The position numbers and the translations under genes are program-made. From the NCBI GenBank assembly GCA_963575745.1, contig CAUYUJ010000681.1, positions 510,104-574,103 on the forward strand: DNA of 64,000 nt. The letters run 5' to 3'. Origin of the DNA: Prorocentrum cordatum. Taxonomy: Eukaryota > Sar > Dinophyceae > Prorocentrales > Prorocentraceae. Of this stretch, positions 31,270 through 41,945 are shown in pieces. The notes beneath the pieces are model-generated. The model saw only the letters and a list, made by a program, of their open reading frames with translations, was not told the DNA's origin and did not search any database. Every line of letters starts with the position of its first letter. Position 1 is the first letter of the stretch.

Positions 31270-32540
31270 CTAACATAATCGACCCACGAGCCCAGAAAGG
31301 GGTATAGAAATGCAAGGCATGGCAACGTTTCAAAGACACCTGATTGAGCGACGGGCAGATCCAATGCTGAGTGTATCGATCTTGATGTACCGTGCCGAGG
31401 GCTGTGCTCTGCTGCGCCATGCTGAACTGCGATTTGCCATGCCTCGATTGTGCCCTATAGCGTTGTGGATCGAGTCCTCCTTTGCACCCGAGTCCTGAGC
31501 GAACTGATCTGGATCTTAATTAAGCTCGAGCTGTCTGAGCACATAGTAGCTGCCACAGAACTAATTGACAAGGGGGTATGCCAGGAGGATGCGCCGCGGA
31601 ACGTCCCAAGGGACGCGCCAGGCGACGTGCCAGGGGGCGTGCCATGGGGACGCGCCGCGGGACGTGCCAAGAGGACGCGCTACGGAACGTGCCAATGGAC
31701 GTGCCACGGGACGTGCCAGGGGACGCGCCGTGCGACGTGCCAGAGAGACTCGCCACGGGACGCGCCACGGAACATGCCAAAGAACGCGCCAAATTGCAAT
31801 GCTGAGTGTATCGATCTTGATGTACCGTGCCGAGGGCTGTGCTGTGCTGCGCCGTACTGAACTGCGATGTGCCATGTCGCGATTGTGCCCTATAGCGGTG
31901 TGAATCGAGTTATCCTTTGCATCCGAGTCCTGAGCGAACTGATCTGGATCTTGAGCTCGAGGTGCCTGAGCACATAGGCCAGAAGGACGCGCCGCGGAAC
32001 GTCCCAAGGGACTCGCCAGTCGACGTGCCAAGGTACGTGCCGTGGGGACGCGCCGCGGGACGTGCCAAGGGGACGCGCTACGGAACGTGCCAATGAACGT
32101 GCCACAGGACGTGCCAGGGGACGCGCCGCGCGACGTGCCAAGGGGACTCGCCACGGGACGCGCCATGGAACGTGCCTGCCAAGGAACGCGCCAAATTGCA
32201 ATGCTGAATGTATCGATCTTGATGTGCCGTGCCGAGGGCTGTGCTGTGCTGCGCCGTGCTGATCTGAGATGCGCCATGCCGCGAGTGTGCTCTATAGCGT
32301 TGTGGATCGAGTTATCCTTTGCATCCGAGTCCTGAGCGAACTGATCTGGATCTTGAGCTCCAGCGGCCTAAGCACATAGTAGCTACCCCAGAACTAATTG
32401 ACAGGGGGACATGTCAGGAGGACGCGCCGCGGAACGTCCCAAGGGACGCGCCAGGCGACGTGCCAGGGTCGTGCCATGGGGACGCACCGCGGGACGTGCC
32501 AAGGGGACGCGCTACGGAGCGTGCCGGGGACAAGCGTTTC
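31270..32540 (+). repeat. Second A array: about 3 units
   Basis: Heads with ATCGACCCACGAGCCC, then units with ATCGATCTTGATGTACCGTG and the GGGACGTGCCA minisatellite. The landmark GCACATAG recurs at about 31538, 31969 and 32371. The last unit stops at CTACGGAGCGTGCCGGGGAC, as in the first A array. Confidence 0.95.
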
Positions 32541-33290
32541 GCTCAACATATCCTGCCCAAATCCTCATGCTAGACATCCGCCTGGGCGACCTGGACACGT
32601 GAAAACAAGCGCTTCGCTCAACACATCTTCAACACATCCTCATGCTAGACATCCGCCTGGGCGAACTGGACATACGAAAACAAGCGTCTCGATCGAGACT
32701 TCCTCAATACAGCTTCATGTTAGACGTCCGCCTGGGTGACCGTGAAAACAAGCGTTTCGCTCGACACATCCTCAACACATCCTCATACTAGACATCCGCC
32801 TGGGCGACCTGGACGCGTGAAACCAGGCGTCTCGCTTGACACATCCTCAACACATCCTCGTACAAGACATCCGCCTGGGCGACCTGGACACGCGAAAACA
32901 AGCGTCTCGATCGAGACTTCCTCAACACATCCTCATGCTAGACATCTGCCTGGACGACCTGGACGCGTGAAACCAAGCGTCTCGCTCAAGACATCCTGGA
33001 GATCTGGGCACGTGAAAACAATCATTTCACCTGAGACATCTTCTGAATTCTGGTCCCCAGGAGAAAAACAATCCATAACACAGAACAGGAGTTTCGCTCG
33101 AGACATCCTCAACACATTCTGAAAAACAAGCGTTTCGCTCGGGACGTCGTCAAACATCATTTCGCCAGCCCTCTTCCGGTCTCGTTATATTTTCCGCAAA
33201 TAATTTCGCCGGCCCTCTTCTCGTCGATTCCGGGGGTAAACCTATTAGAAGAGAACCCTGGGCCAGAGCCCCTTCCGGGAAACAAGTCCT
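32541..33290 (+). repeat. B array (about 6 units), exit sequence and X block
   Basis: 75-bp units begin after the A array at the same point as at 23769. They end in GAGATCTGGGCACGTGAAAA and ACCTGAGACATCTTCTGAAT, followed by TTCGCTCGAGACATCC lines and the X block with TTCGCCGGCCCTCTTC, AGAAGAGAACCCTGGGCC and CCCCTTCCGGGAAA. Confidence 0.95.
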
Positions 33291-34397
33291 TACTAAAGTT
33301 CCTTCACTGACAGGACAACTGTCTAAGGGCCCATTGCTACAACCATCCTTACTGAGGCACTCCAGCAATGGCCCCGGTGAAGGCGTTCGCATGGCGTCCC
33401 AGAGAGGTATCAGTGGCTGGGCTTTGCGTGAATGTGAAGGGGGAGATCCGGGCAGAGACAGAGAGAGCAACCACTTCCTTCTGCAACATGCCCCCTCTGT
33501 GCTGTGGGCTGTGCGGGAGAGCAGCCATGCCCCCCCCCCAGACAAGTCCTCCTCCCCAAGGACTCCTTACTAAAGGGCTCCGTGCTCCTGATCCCTTACT
33601 TGCGGCATCCTGTGAAAATCGATCCCTAATAAAGGAAGCAGCACATATACCTAACTACAGGGGTACTGGCCGAGGGGGGCCCTTACGACAAACATCCTCA
33701 TGGATGAGGGCATTACTAAGGATATCCTCACTTGGGACCGCTTAATGCAAGACATACACAAGATGAGCCGTTCCTAAAGGAGACCTGCATAGTGAGCCCT
33801 AACTGCAGGCATCCTTACCGAGGGGACCCTCATTACAGCCATCCTCACTAAGGACCCCTCACCCAAACTGATCCCTCTACTATACCAAAGGGTTCCTGAG
33901 TAAAGGCATTCTGTCTAACGGGTTCAGCGTCAGGGCGAAGAACGCCTTAACAAATCCTTAATACTGATCCCTCACGAAGTAGCACGAGCATTGAACCCTT
34001 ACTGCATGGATATATACTGAAGCGACCCTTCCTAAAGGCATCCTCTCTAAGGACTCATTACTAAAGGAATCCTTACTAAGGACCCCTTGCCGAAAGGCAT
34101 TCCTACTGACGAGTGCCCACCAGATGCATCCGCACGAAAGATTCTTCATTCCACGGGCCCTTCTTCAGGTTCCCTTGATACAGGAAAAACATGCTAGTGG
34201 ATGCTGTCTGAGGACCAGTCACTGAAAGGAGTGCTTACTAAAGGTCCCTTGCTACAAACATCCTGATTAAGGTTCTCCAGCAATGGCCCCAGTGAAGGCG
34301 TTCGCATCGCGCCCCACAGGGGTATCAGTGGCTGGGCGTTGCGTGAATGTGCAACGGGAAGAGGGAAGAGGAAGAGAAGGAAAGAGAGAGAGAGAGG

Positions 34398-34438
<41 letters not shown>

Positions 34439-34590
34439 CTTCCTCCTGCTACTTCACCCCTCTGTATCGTGGGCTGTGTGAAGGAGCACCCAGGCGCACC
34501 TCCCATTACTCAGGATCCCTTTACTAAAGGCATCATGAATCAGGAATCCTTACCAAAAACAAATACTTAAAAAGGAATTCTTACTACAGG
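33291..34590 (+). repeat. J array with two embedded copies of a larger repeat
   Basis: Degenerate units (AAAGGAATCCTTACTAAGGA and the like) surround two related blocks at 33362-33545 and 34272-34510. Both begin CCAGCAATGGCCCC and have GTATCAGTGGCTGGGC. The second carries a long (GA)n expansion at 34388-34432. A third, partial copy (CCTCCTGCGTCTCCCCTTC) lies at about 34760. Confidence 0.8.
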
Positions 34591-34597
34591 AACCGAG

Positions 34598-34745
34598 AGA
34601 GAGAGAGGAGGAAAGTAGACAATCAAACAACTGAAAGAGAGAGAGAGAGAGAGAAAGAGAGAACAACAAAGAGAGAGAGAGAGGGGGGAGAGATGGGGGG
34701 AAAGAGGGATAGAGAGAGGACAAACAAAAGAGGGAGAGAGCGAGA
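34598..34745. repeat. (GA)n microsatellite
   Basis: Long GAGAGA runs with interruptions, part of the same block type as 34272-34510. Confidence 0.9.
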
Positions 34746-34949
34746 GAGCAACCAATTCCCTCCTGCGTCTCCCCTTCTGTGGTGCGTGGTATGTTTGTGT
34801 GTTTGTGTGTGTGTGGGAGAAGAATTTCCCAGCAAAAACAACATGTCCCCCTCGAGCAGACACCCTCAGACAGTGCCTCATGTAAATCGCGATGGTGGAG
34901 GGCGAATGGCAGTGATGAAGACGATGATGAGAATGAGGAGGGGAAGGAC

Positions 34950-35372
34950 GAGGAAGAACAATAGTAACGATGATACGATGAGAAGATGAAGCATGAGGCG
35001 TGAATACGTCCCAGGTCTCGTGTGGCAGAACGCAAGCTCCACTATGCCCTGGCCTCCACGCACTCGCGATCCTGAGGGCCCCAAGAGGCCGAAAACGACG
35101 AGAAACCTCCTCGGTCTTGGCCTTGACTCCTCCAGATTGTTGGGCGTCTGGGGAAGCTGCGGGCACGCGGTGCGGGCGGCCGAGACCCGCGAGTCCCTGG
35201 CGAGCCACAGCCCGGCTGGCCGGGCGGCGCAGCGCGCACCGCTCAGGCTGGCCACTCCGGCGCGGGCCGGGGCGGCGAGCGCCAGGAGCAGCGCGGCGAC
35301 CCACGCCGCACAGCAGCCTCGAAGGGCGCAGCGGAGGCCCAGCCGGCGGCCCGCGGGCCGCCGCGCCGCCAT
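34950..35372 (-). CDS. Possible first exon with signal peptide
   Basis: An ATG at 35372 (minus strand) opens MAARRPAGRRLGLRCALRGC, then CAAWVAALLLALAAPARAG: a basic start, a hydrophobic core and an A-x-A cleavage site (APARA/G). This is a good fit to a secretory signal. The frame goes on with TACPQLPQTPNNLEESRPRP. No domain is recognised and later exons were not found, so it may be a gene fragment or a chance frame. Confidence 0.3.
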
Positions 35373-35800
35373 GTGAGCGACGAAGAGAAGCGGGTCTGAA
35401 GAGAGATGGCATGGCGACCTCACGCGGTGATTTACGCGGGCCGCCAGCGCAGCACGGCGCTCTGGAAACGAGGGCGCTCACGCGCGTCCTCACGCGGGCA
35501 GCTGACGCGCGAATGTCCGCGCAGTCGAACCCGTTTTTCTGCGTCGCTGATGTGGGCGCCAGGCCCCCCCCGCGGTCGGCCAGGGGCGGCGAGCTGGGCG
35601 TCGTCGTTGCGGAGCCCAGCCGGCTGCGGGCTGACCGGGTCAGCGGCACGCGAGAGGGACCCTGGGCAGGAGTCACCTTTGATGCGCGGCCTGCCGATCG
35701 CTGCGCAGCACGCGACGGTGGCAGCCTGCGTGCCTGGGTTTAACGAGTTGGCCCCCCGCGCCCCCCGAATGCCGCTTAGGCGTAGCCCGCCCCCTGCTCT
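35373..35800. other. GC-rich sequence without a recognised gene
   Basis: Long plus frames here are Arg- and Ala-rich with no domain. It may include the promoter of the minus-strand exon above. Confidence 0.3.
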
Positions 35801-35855
35801 GCCTCCTCCTCCTCCTCCTCCTCCTCCTCCTCCTCCTCCTCCTCCTCCTCCTCCT
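35801..35855. repeat. (CCT)n microsatellite
   Basis: About 18 CCT triplets on the plus strand. Confidence 0.95.
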
Positions 35856-35989
35856 ATTCCTGCTCCTTCTCCTCCATCGCCCCCCTCCCCCGTCCCTCTC
35901 GCAACGGGGCGCGCGACGATTTTCTTTGGCGCCGTCGCCGCCTCGGCCAGCAGTGGAACGTTTTCCGAATTCCAGATCGCGAAGCCGTG

Positions 35990-36880
35990 GGGATCCCGAT
36001 GGCTGCTTCATATCCCTGACGTAAAGCGCGGGCCCCATAAGGAGGCGGCTCCCTCTCGAGACTTCCTCGCGATCTACTCACAAACCAGACTCCCGCCCAA
36101 AAGTGACGATAGTCGCAGGATCCAGATGACCCGCTCGGGTTCAACCAAGGAGGCGGAGACCCCAAGAGGGAGGGGGGGTCCCGCCCAAGACCTACTCGTC
36201 ATTCACTCACAGACGAAGCTCCTGCCCGAGACTTCACGTGGATGCGGGCTCGAGAAACCCATTACCAGGAATGGATTATCAACATGAAGTGGGGACCCTG
36301 CTAGGAGGGATTCCCGCTCGATACGCCCTCGCGATCCATTCACAAACGAAGCCCCCGCTCGAGATTTCCCCCATGCGGCCCATAAGGAAGGGTTCCCGCT
36401 TGAGATTCACTCGCGATTCAGCCACAGACAGGGTTCCCGCTTGAGAAACCCTCCACATTCATGCCTGAGGGGCCCAAAGATGATGACACTTACAAGTTTC
36501 AGATGACCCGCTCGGATTACCTGCATAATGAGGGGGCCCTACAAAGAGGGGATCTCGCTAGAAATTCCCTCGCGATTCAATCACCAACGAAGCCCCGTTC
36601 GAATCTTCCCCCCCTCTCCGGCCTGGCGAGCACAAAGATTACGACTGTCGCAAGATCCAGATGACACGATCGGATTGCCAACATGAAACGGGGACCCATA
36701 GGGAGGGACTCCAACTCGAGGTTCCCTCGCGATTCACTCATAGTCGGGATTCGGGCCTGAAGAGCCCACTACCCGTTCGCACTATCAGCAGGAAGTGGAG
36801 ATCCTGAACGGAAGGGCTCGCACTCGAGATTTCCTCGCGCTTCACTCATAGATGAGACTCCTGCTCGAAACCTCCTCTAG
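35990..36880 (+). repeat. K array: degenerate composite repeat
   Basis: Units contain CGCGATTCACTCACA, AACGAAGCTCCCGCTCGAGA and ATGACCCGCTCGG with a loose period of roughly 120 bp. Single words such as TTCCCGCTCGA recur more often. Confidence 0.7.
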
Positions 36881-36888
36881 ATGAGCGT

Positions 36889-37275
36889 ATGTGTGTGTGT
36901 GTGTGTCAATTGTGCGCGTGACAGAATACTGTGTGCGATGGTGGTGACAATGGTGATGATCAGCGATCAGAATGGGATGGTGATGGTGTGATGACGGTGG
37001 AGTGATTGTGATGGGGAGGAGAAGGTGGTGAGGAGAGGTGCGAGGACATGCGATGTGTGTGAGAGAGGATGTGGATCAGTGAGTTGATGATGAAGATGAT
37101 GCTGTTGATAATGGTGATGATGGTGGTGGTGATGACGACGATGCTGTTGATGATGGTAATGCTGATGTTGATTGTGATGATGATGGTGGTTTTGATGCTG
37201 ATGATGGTGATGATGATGATGATGATGATGATGCTGATGCTGATGCTGGTGATGATGATGGTGCACGAGAGTGGT
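36889..37275. repeat. (GT)n and GAT/GGT microsatellites
   Basis: Short (GT)n at 36889-36906, then GATGATGGTGATG-type runs from about 36935 to 37270. Confidence 0.9.
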
Positions 37276-37325
37276 GCATGATGGACCGTCGCCGAAGCGG
37301 GCCAGTTCGTTGCACAGTATGCCGC

Positions 37326-37800
37326 TTAGTTGTTTGTGGCGTCCAGGGCTGCGGCAACGGCGGCTCGGTGTTGGTCAAGCGTCAGCTTGTCCCCATGGAC
37401 CACCGCAGCGTTCGCCTTATGGTAAGTATGCGAAGCGAGCACGGCCAGTCGCAACGCACCAGCACGCGAGAACGGGCAGCTCGCACAGTTGTAATCGCGG
37501 TCGGCTCCGATGCCGAAAAAGGTGAATGGATTGGAGGGGAGGCCTTGGAGGCAGCGCAGCACAGGACAGGTGAGGTAGTGAGAAATAAAATCAGACTGCG
37601 CGCAGCCAAAGAAGCAGTCGACTACCCCGCAGGCATGAACACGATAGCTCGTCTTCCATCCGCCAGCACGGGTCTTGAGGATTGACCACTGCCAGGCGGG
37701 CTCGGATTTCTTCACGATCGAAAAACACTCCCCCCGCCGCTCGCCGACCGCCCCGACCGCTAAAGCAAGGAGCCCACATGCGTGGAGGCGCTTGGCGAGA
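37326..37800 (-). pseudogene. 3' end of a second LINE-like element
   Basis: The minus frame contains GWKTSYRVHACGVVDCFFGC, then AQSDFISHYLTCPVLRCL, a C-x(3)-C-x(8)-H-x(3)-C zinc-like arrangement at the place where such elements end. It matches in style the motif at 5530-5610. The frame is open from 38147, but the first 70 residues include a (GT)n-encoded run and are probably not coding. No reverse transcriptase for this copy lies in the window. Confidence 0.6.
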
Positions 37801-37984
37801 GTGGTGTCGAATTTGTTAGGGCAAAGATTGGCGCGCAGGAAAGTGGCGATTGCCCTCTGCGGCTTGGGCTTCTGAGCAACTGCGCTTGCCGCTGCCACCT
37901 CCATTCTCCCCGCGACCTGGGCAACATGCCAGGTCTGGATTGGGGCGCTGCGCCTTGGAGGTGTGTGCGCGCGCGTGCGTGCGT

Positions 37985-38010
37985 GCGTGTGTGTGTGTGT
38001 GTGTGTGTCG
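37985..38010. repeat. (GT)n microsatellite
   Basis: Alternating GT at the point where minus-strand and plus-strand retroelement remnants meet. Confidence 0.95.
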
Positions 38011-38039
38011 CCAGCACATTGCCCAACAGCACCCTCCCA

Positions 38040-38930
38040 GGCTCGCTCTCCTTGGGCGGACCATCTACGTGGGGCCATGGGCGCTTCAATACCAGGACGA
38101 CTTCCGCCACTGGATGCGGGACGCCAGCCGCAGGCGCAGGTGGGCACCGGGACTAGGACACGACTGGCAGATCCTGGCGCACAACAGCTGTTTCACCGCA
38201 GCCTACCACGTTCTCAAGTTCATGGCCAATGGGCTGCCCGGTCAGGCCAGGTAAAGGGAAGCACGCGACCGACTACCCCACAAATGCACCGCATGCAGGA
38301 GACCAGGCAAGACGGTCTGGCGCACCACATCCCGAAACACCCCAGGGCAGGCCTAGCGCGAACAACGTCTCGGGCCCTGGAACCACATGGACGCCAAATG
38401 GGCCGCCCTCGACACCGCCCACATCCTGGAAGACTCTCCCCCGCGGCGACTCCTACGCGGGAACGCACCATCCTTGAGTCCTGCGCCGCAGCTCTCGCCA
38501 AGCCCCTACGGCTGCTGCCCACTACTGCGCGGCGAAGCCAGCAGCGAGACTTGGTGCGTTGCTGTCGCGATCGCCTGGCACCTAGTGCGGCCCGACAATT
38601 CTCCGCTCACAGTGACCGGCGCCATCCTGCAGCTAGGAACGCACTGCCGAACACTGGCCGCCACCTTACACCAAATATGCTACCGCCACACCATTGCCCT
38701 GGCCCACCAGCCCCTTGACCCGGACACCGCCGCCAACCTCGTGCGGGCCGTGATTATCCCCGACAGGACAGACGACCTCCCCGACGACAGCCCGCAAGAC
38801 GACATCCCCTACGCTACCAACGACGGCACCGCCGACGCATGGGCTCGCAGCGACAACCCCTACACTGGCTGCGTGCCCAACAACGTGGCCCACCTTCTGA
38901 TGGGATCGGCGCAGCCCCACTAAACCCGAA
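38040..38930 (+). pseudogene. Coding remnant ahead of an RNase H domain
   Basis: Plus-frame pieces are protein-like: TIYVGPWALQYQDDFRHWM and HDWQILAHNSCFTAAYHVLK (to 38254), then after a shift LPHKCTACRRPGKTVWRTTS with a CxxC pair, then HMDAKWAALDTAHILED and AILQLGTHCRTLAATLHQIC (to 38923). They run in the same direction as the RNase H domain that follows. I do not recognise the family. A retroelement polyprotein is the likeliest explanation. Confidence 0.45.
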
Positions 38931-39230
38931 GCGCCCAACGAGCGGGGGAAGAAATTCGCAGGCTTCCCATCTCCAATGACCAGGTGCCCGCTGAAACCAC
39001 ACTACTCCACCTGTGCTGTGAATCCGCAACTGGAGGGTGGCTCCTCGCAGGCAGAGGGTGGATCCCCTGCCCCAGAACCGCAGACAACAACGCCACCGCC
39101 AGGTGGGACTACCGGCAGAACATGCAGGCAGCAATGTCAAACCCTCCGCTCCTCCGCACCCATCGACAGGCGAACCGAAACCACCGTCCCAAGGTCACCT
39201 CTTCCCGACTAGGACTGCGCTAAGTGGCCC

Positions 39231-39720
39231 ATGGAGGTTACGTTCGACGGCGGGGCACGATCCATTTGCGGCCGACCAACGGTGGCAGGGGCTGGAGCCA
39301 CGCTCTGGCGACGCAACAACGACGGGACCGCGCCCGCCCGTCTCGCCTGATGCATTGCTGCCCTACCCGGCAGAACTAACGCGCAAGTCGCAGAAGCGGC
39401 AGGGTGCCGCGCCGGACTGAGCGCACTGGCGCACACGAACCGCTCGGTCAGAGCTGCCCGCATCGTCGGGGACAACCTGGCCGCCATTAGGTACGGCGCT
39501 GGTACCGGCAGGTGCCGGTGACTTCCGCTGGCCACGCAAATGGACACGGGGCTCAGACCCCTCGCCGAAAGAGGCTGGACCATGTCCTGGCAGGCGGTCC
39601 GACGCCGCCTGAACGTGGCCAGTCACAGGCTAGCCACCCTAGGAGTGTTTTGGGCAGACGCCCTACACTCAGCCAGCAACGACACGGTCAGTACCTGGAC
39701 CGTATGGCACGACCGCCCAG
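39231..39720 (+). pseudogene. RNase H-like domain with two in-frame stops
   Basis: One plus frame runs MEVTFDGGARSICGRPTVAG, AGATLWRR, a TGA at 39348, TNAQVAEAAGCRAGLSALA, ARIVGDNLAAIRYGAGTGR, a TGA at 39519, then RGWTMSWQAVRRRLNVASHR. The order Asp (FDGG), Glu (VAEAAG), Asp (VGDN) is that of RNase HI, which removes RNA from RNA-DNA hybrids. The last acidic site, usually N-x(3)-D-x-L-A, here reads NVASHRLA, so it appears to be His. With two stops and this change the copy is dead unless TGA is read through. Confidence 0.7.
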
Positions 39721-41400
39721 GCTCCGAAACCGAACCCCCTCCTCTCCTTCCCCTCCCCCATCTCTTCCCCTGGACCCAGACAGCCTCGCCGCCGCCGCTG
39801 ACGCCCTGGAAACTGCCGCTACCAAGGATGCCAGACGCCCCCAGCGGATCGATCGATCGGACTTTGCGCGCTTAGGCCAGCCGCCCCAACCCCCCGCAGC
39901 GCGCTGCCCACCTAGAAGGTGCACCGCCAACCTCATCTGATTTGCAACGGTTAGTTGCCCCCCAGCGTGACCCACCAGCAGCATGGTCCCACCCGCCAGA
40001 TGGCCTGCCTGCCTGGCCCCTGACCCAAGCGGCCCCACCACGGCCCCTGGACGAAAGTCGAGGTTCCAAATGCCCGTACATGCGGTGGGCAAAGGCGCAA
40101 GCCGTGCGGGAAGTTCGTGAACGAAAGGGGCAACTTCTACGACAAAAGGGCATATGATCGCACAGCAGAAATCGCACAGCATGCCCGACCCCCAGCAATG
40201 GACAGGAGGTGGAGACCTGTGGACCCTAACGCAATGACAGCCCACCCCCGACATACCCCGGAAGCAATACCCAGGATGGCTGCGAGGAACCCATCTTGCC
40301 ATTGACGGCGTCGGGATGGAGGACGAATGAGAGCTCAAAGAGAGGGGCCTGGGACGCCGTCCCAATCTGCTATCCCCCGCCCAACGCTAGCGACAACTGG
40401 AGGATCCCCCCAAGCACATGTACCAACATCGACGCCGTCAAAGACCCCTGGTGGGGCATGGGCATCAAGGACACCTCCCATGAGGATGACATTCAGAACA
40501 TGACACAAATGGCTCTGGCGCGTATGTCGCGGACGCCCAACGAGCCGACACTCCCTGTCCCTGACGGCACTCGTCACCCGCGCGACACGCGAACAGGACC
40601 AAACGGGGCGCCAGCAGACCCCCCGGCCGCCATGACCATCCCCGTTTCCGACGCCGACCCCCCTCTGCCCCCCGTGCACCTGCCCGAAGCCTCCCCGCAG
40701 CGACGACAGCCTGACGGCCCTCCACCCAGCCGACGACCTCGCGCTCCCAGCCGCCACCAGGGCGGCACGAGCCGTGCAAGACACGTACGCTCACCCCGGG
40801 CACCAGCCCCCAGCGCAGCACATCAAGCGGCCCACAGGCCCCATAGACAGGGCAATCACCCTACCAGACAAATGGCAGTGGGACCACCAGGCAAAATGAT
40901 GAAGGCTCTATCAAGTGTTTGAGATTGAGCAATTCGCCAAGATTGAATCCGAAGAAGACGTGACCAGCTAAACGAGGACAGAGCTACGCAAGCGGCGCAG
41001 CTGTGATCGAGACGCGGGCATCCAAAAGTACGACACCAATCACTCCCCCAAACATTGTGCGAGAGTGGAGGCTGCAGAACCAGCTCCGCAACCACACAGA
41101 AGGCGAATGGGAACACTACCTCTTCGCCTGGGACGGCGACTGGCACCTCGACTGGAACAGGGACGACCTACACGAGCTCACACTCCTGGTCTCACGCAAG
41201 TCGCCCATCACCGGCCGCATGTCCGCGGCCCGCCCCGCGTGGCCCCCCTCACTCGGGGCCCGCGCCACTGAACATCGGAGCGGACGCAGCCCCATGAGCT
41301 GCCCGATGGCCGGGAGAGACACCAGGAAAGGGCAGACCATCCACCCCCTTGACACGACTGCTGACAGACCCACACAGCGTCTCGCGCGAAGAAGCAATTG
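39721..41400 (+). pseudogene. Tail of the plus-strand retroelement remnant
   Basis: Open but shifting plus frames follow the RNase H domain. The most protein-like piece is NIVREWRLQNQLRNHTEGEW, then EHYLFAWDGDWHLDWNRDDL at about 41055-41180. Much of the rest is Pro- and Arg-rich. No domain recognised. Confidence 0.35.
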
Positions 41401-41485
41401 TTCGGGAAGAAGATCATCGCATGATTGCGGGGTACCACCTCGAATCTTGAAGCCACCCATCGCAGTGATGGCTCTTTCAAAAGAG

Positions 41486-41836
41486 TTACGGCTGCTCCAT
41501 GTTTCCCAAATGCTGCCTTTTGTTGCTAATGATGCGCTTGTCGTTGTTCGTGATGTTGTAGTTGTGGGCGTTCATGAAGACTGTGCTGCACATCTTGGGT
41601 GACTGCGAAACCTGGAGCGTAGCCACTCTCACAGGCATAAGCTGCTCAAATACGATCAACGGGCGTTGGTCTGGCGTGTTGTCTTCAGGACAAGATGCAA
41701 GCAAGGTGATCCCTCCGTCTCGCGCTTCGTCTGCTGTGGTAGACCTTGTAGGTCTACGGGGTTGTTGGCGAACGCCATGGATCTCCAGATCTAGGATGAT
41801 TGCTGGTGTCAGCGTGAATCGCTCCATTCTGTGCAA
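41486..41836 (-). CDS. Unassigned open frame with balanced composition
   Basis: 116 codons on the minus strand from a region that is lower in GC than its surroundings. It includes TLTPAIILDLEIHGVRQQP, GITLLASCPEDNTPDQRPL and IVFEQLMPVRVATLQVSQSP. The composition is that of an ordinary protein, but no family is recognised and no splice sites were fixed. It could be a transposon fragment. Confidence 0.3.
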   Translation of the reverse strand: MHRMERFTLTPAIILDLEIHGVRQQPRRPTRSTTADEARDGGITLLASCPEDNTPDQRPLIVFEQLMPVRVATLQVSQSPKMCSTVFMNAHNYNITNNDKRIISNKRQHLGNMEQP

Positions 41837-41918
41837 TTCGCTGCGCCGTTTCCTGGTCTTGTAGCAGCAGAGCCCCCTGGCATTTCAGGGGGGGGACGCG
41901 TCTTTGAAGGAAAACCAG

Positions 41919-41945
41919 CCTCCAGAACAAATCCTGTTCTGGAGG
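41919..41945. other. Perfect 11-bp stem hairpin
   Basis: CCTCCAGAACA (41919-41929) and TGTTCTGGAGG (41935-41945) pair fully around a 5-base loop. GAAGG-type and GGGGGCCTTCGCCC words lie beside it. It could be an element end or an RNA structure; the role is unknown. Confidence 0.6.

Noticed and set aside
41919-41945. Hairpin as a bacterial-type terminator
   Set aside because: No T-run follows, and nothing else in the window is bacterial.
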